From positions 1 through 5,211 of the forward strand of contig CAKZNU010000047.1 in the NCBI GenBank assembly GCA_937132175.1: a DNA stretch of 5,211 nucleotides. The letters run 5' to 3'. Origin of the DNA: an uncultured euryarchaeote. GTDB lineage: Archaea; Nanohalarchaeota; Nanosalinia; Nanosalinales; Nanosalinaceae. The notes under the pieces are model-generated. The model did no database searches, had not been told where the DNA came from, and saw only the letters and a list, made by a program, of their open reading frames with translations. Positions 4,426-5,211 of this stretch are shown piece by piece (positions within the stretch are counted from its first letter, which is position 1; every line of letters starts with the position of its first letter). The position numbers and the translations under genes were made by a program.

Positions 4426-4880
4426 GCCGGTATACCTGCGACGAACTCCCCGGGCTCTACATCCTTGGTTACCACTGAGCCAGCTGCCACCTTTGCGCCT
4501 TTACCTATCTCTACACCCGGTAAAACGGTTGAGTTTGCACCTATGAGGGCTTCCTCGCCTATCCTGACCTCGCCCTTCCTGAACTCATCTGAGGTAGTTT
4601 CATGTGTCAGTATAGTTGTACCGTATCCGATTGTGGCGGAGTCCTCTATCTCGATAAGCTCCGGGAAGAAGATATCGATCTGTACACCTAGAGCTATACC
4701 GCAGCTCTCACCGATATCAGCTCCGAGGACGGACAGAACCCGGTTTTTGACGGACAGAGGTAGATACTTGGACGCCTGAAGTGCTACGATGTTGACCGTG
4801 GTTCTCAGGAATGAGGCGTGTTCCCTCCAGTGTAAAAGAGGGTTTCCCTCATGGCTGTAAGATTCCAGATCCCTGTCCAT
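4410..4880 (-). CDS. Left-handed beta-helix (hexapeptide-repeat) acyltransferase
   Basis: This 156-residue cytosolic enzyme probably transfers an acetyl or other acyl group from acyl-CoA to a sugar or similar acceptor (WbbJ/LacA-like, COG0110). An N-terminal helical region (about 15-50, HWREHASFLRTTVNIVALQASKYLP) precedes the parallel beta-helix. Hexapeptide turns include IGESCGIALGVQIDIFF, IEIEDSATIGYGTTILTH, VRIGEEALIGANSTVLPGVEIGKGAKVAAGSVV and the closing GIPAQPVD. His93 in ILTHE is in the position of the catalytic His of the family. The N-terminus resembles that of archaeal acyltransferases that sit beside glycan genes, but the acceptor cannot be read from sequence. The gene starts 9 bases after the DUF59 stop, with a Shine-Dalgarno sequence overlapping that stop, so it is the second gene of an operon. 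Its 3' end overlaps the DUF123 gene by 16 bases. The nucleotidyltransferase at 1160-2125 might supply a substrate for the same pathway, but this is speculation. Confidence 0.86.
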   Translation of the reverse strand: MDRDLESYSHEGNPLLHWREHASFLRTTVNIVALQASKYLPLSVKNRVLSVLGADIGESCGIALGVQIDIFFPELIEIEDSATIGYGTTILTHETTSDEFRKGEVRIGEEALIGANSTVLPGVEIGKGAKVAAGSVVTKDVEPGEFVAGIPAQPVD

Positions 4881-4885
4881 CCTTG

Positions 4886-4891
4886 CACCTC
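4886..4891 (-). promoter_or_regulatory. Shine-Dalgarno sequence overlapping the upstream stop codon
   Basis: On the minus strand, TGAGGTG combines the DUF59 stop codon TGA (4892-4890) with GAGGTG, 5 bases before the acyltransferase ATG. This is the clearest Shine-Dalgarno sequence in the window and sits at the one intra-operon start, in contrast to the leaderless genes. It suggests translational coupling of the two genes. Confidence 0.75.
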
Positions 4892-5211
4892 AGAATCCCT
4901 GTGCGCCCGGAAGATGACCTATCTCGTTTCTGGCATCATCACTCATTTCGTCCGGACTCCACCTCGGCTCAAAGGTTAACTCGACCTCTACGTCCCGCTC
5001 CGAGACCCCGTCGAGCTTCCCAACCTCCCTCTTGACAAGCTCATCAAAGACCCCCTGAAGCGGACACCCTGGAGTAGTAAGGGTCATAAGAACATAAACT
5101 TCGTCATCGGATGCCTCGATCTCCCTGATAAGTCCAAGATCTACAATGTTTACTGCCAGCTCAGGATCCATTACCTCCTCAAGCCTGGAGCGTACCTCCT
5201 CAGTATCTATG
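4890..5211 (-). CDS. MIP18/DUF59 family iron-sulfur assembly protein (SufT-like), cut by right window edge
   Basis: Members of this family (DUF59, MIP18, SufT, PaaD-like) help mature or insert iron-sulfur clusters. The visible 106 codons begin in mid-gene with IDTEEVRSRLEEV, followed by MDPELAVNIVDLGLI, the family's DPEL.VNIVDLGL signature. Next come a strand pair ending MTLTTPGCPLQ, with the conserved functional Cys, and LTFEPRWSPDEMSDDARNEIG, matching the usual PPW.P..MS..AR..LG segment. The ATG at 5171 is not the start: it stands where most members have Ile in (V/I)DPEL, and the frame stays open to the edge with the normal N-terminal helix visible. Only a few residues are likely to be missing. 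It is the first visible gene of an operon with the acyltransferase; the promoter is outside the window. No functional link between the two is obvious. Confidence 0.88.
   Translation of the reverse strand, partial: IDTEEVRSRLEEVMDPELAVNIVDLGLIREIEASDDEVYVLMTLTTPGCPLQGVFDELVKREVGKLDGVSERDVEVELTFEPRWSPDEMSDDARNEIGHLPGAQGF

Noticed and set aside
1..5211. CRISPR array, insertion sequence, phage, toxin-antitoxin or other defence system
   Set aside because: I saw no regularly spaced repeats, no transposase or integrase motifs, no target-site duplications and no toxin/antitoxin pair. DUF123 is GIY-YIG-like, but it is a standalone archaeal family with no partner genes here.

Overview
The window looks like part of a compact archaeal chromosome, probably from a salt-adapted euryarchaeal or DPANN lineage. 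Nanohaloarchaeota is my best guess, but this is inference. Four things support it. (1) Promoter-proximal genes have TATA elements centred about 27-29 bases upstream of their start codons and no Shine-Dalgarno sequence, the arrangement of leaderless archaeal transcripts. (2) The proteins belong to archaeal-type families: a DUF123/COG1833 nuclease-like protein, an ArsR-like membrane regulator and a GG-x-ATRLWP nucleotidyltransferase. (3) Several proteins are rich in Asp and Glu. (4) A tRNA-Ser gene lacks an encoded CCA. Frequent AGG/AGA arginine and ATA isoleucine codons argue against a classic high-GC haloarchaeon.

Layout, left to right. Positions 1-216 hold the C-terminal part of a Nudix hydrolase, cut by the window edge. 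The HtpX-like M48 membrane protease follows (264-1139, +) and converges on a sugar nucleotidyltransferase with a C-terminal beta-helix (1160-2125, -). Back to back with the nucleotidyltransferase promoter is a tRNA-Ser(CGA) gene (2212-2300, +). A conserved hypothetical protein (2428-2859, -) and a secreted, cysteine-containing putative glycoprotein (2930-3556, +) diverge from one A/T-rich promoter region. The secreted-protein gene overlaps by 23 bases the 3' end of a membrane-anchored winged-helix regulator (3534-4016, -). That regulator diverges from a DUF123 GIY-YIG-superfamily protein (4069-4425, +), with one TATA-like element between them. The DUF123 gene overlaps by 16 bases the end of a hexapeptide-repeat acyltransferase (4410-4880, -). 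The acyltransferase lies downstream of, and is probably translationally coupled to, a MIP18/DUF59 (SufT-like) iron-sulfur assembly protein that runs off the right edge (4890-5211, -).

The genes are mostly single units in alternating orientation with very little spacer. Only the DUF59-acyltransferase pair looks like an operon. The nucleotidyltransferase and acyltransferase could both serve cell-surface glycan synthesis, and the secreted protein carries four N-glycosylation sequons, but nothing in the sequence ties these together directly. I see no mobile element, CRISPR array, phage gene or clear defence system. The most informative signals are the repeated leaderless promoter geometry, which corrects several start codons, the promoters shared between divergent genes, the membrane-tethered regulator, and two small proteins of unknown function.
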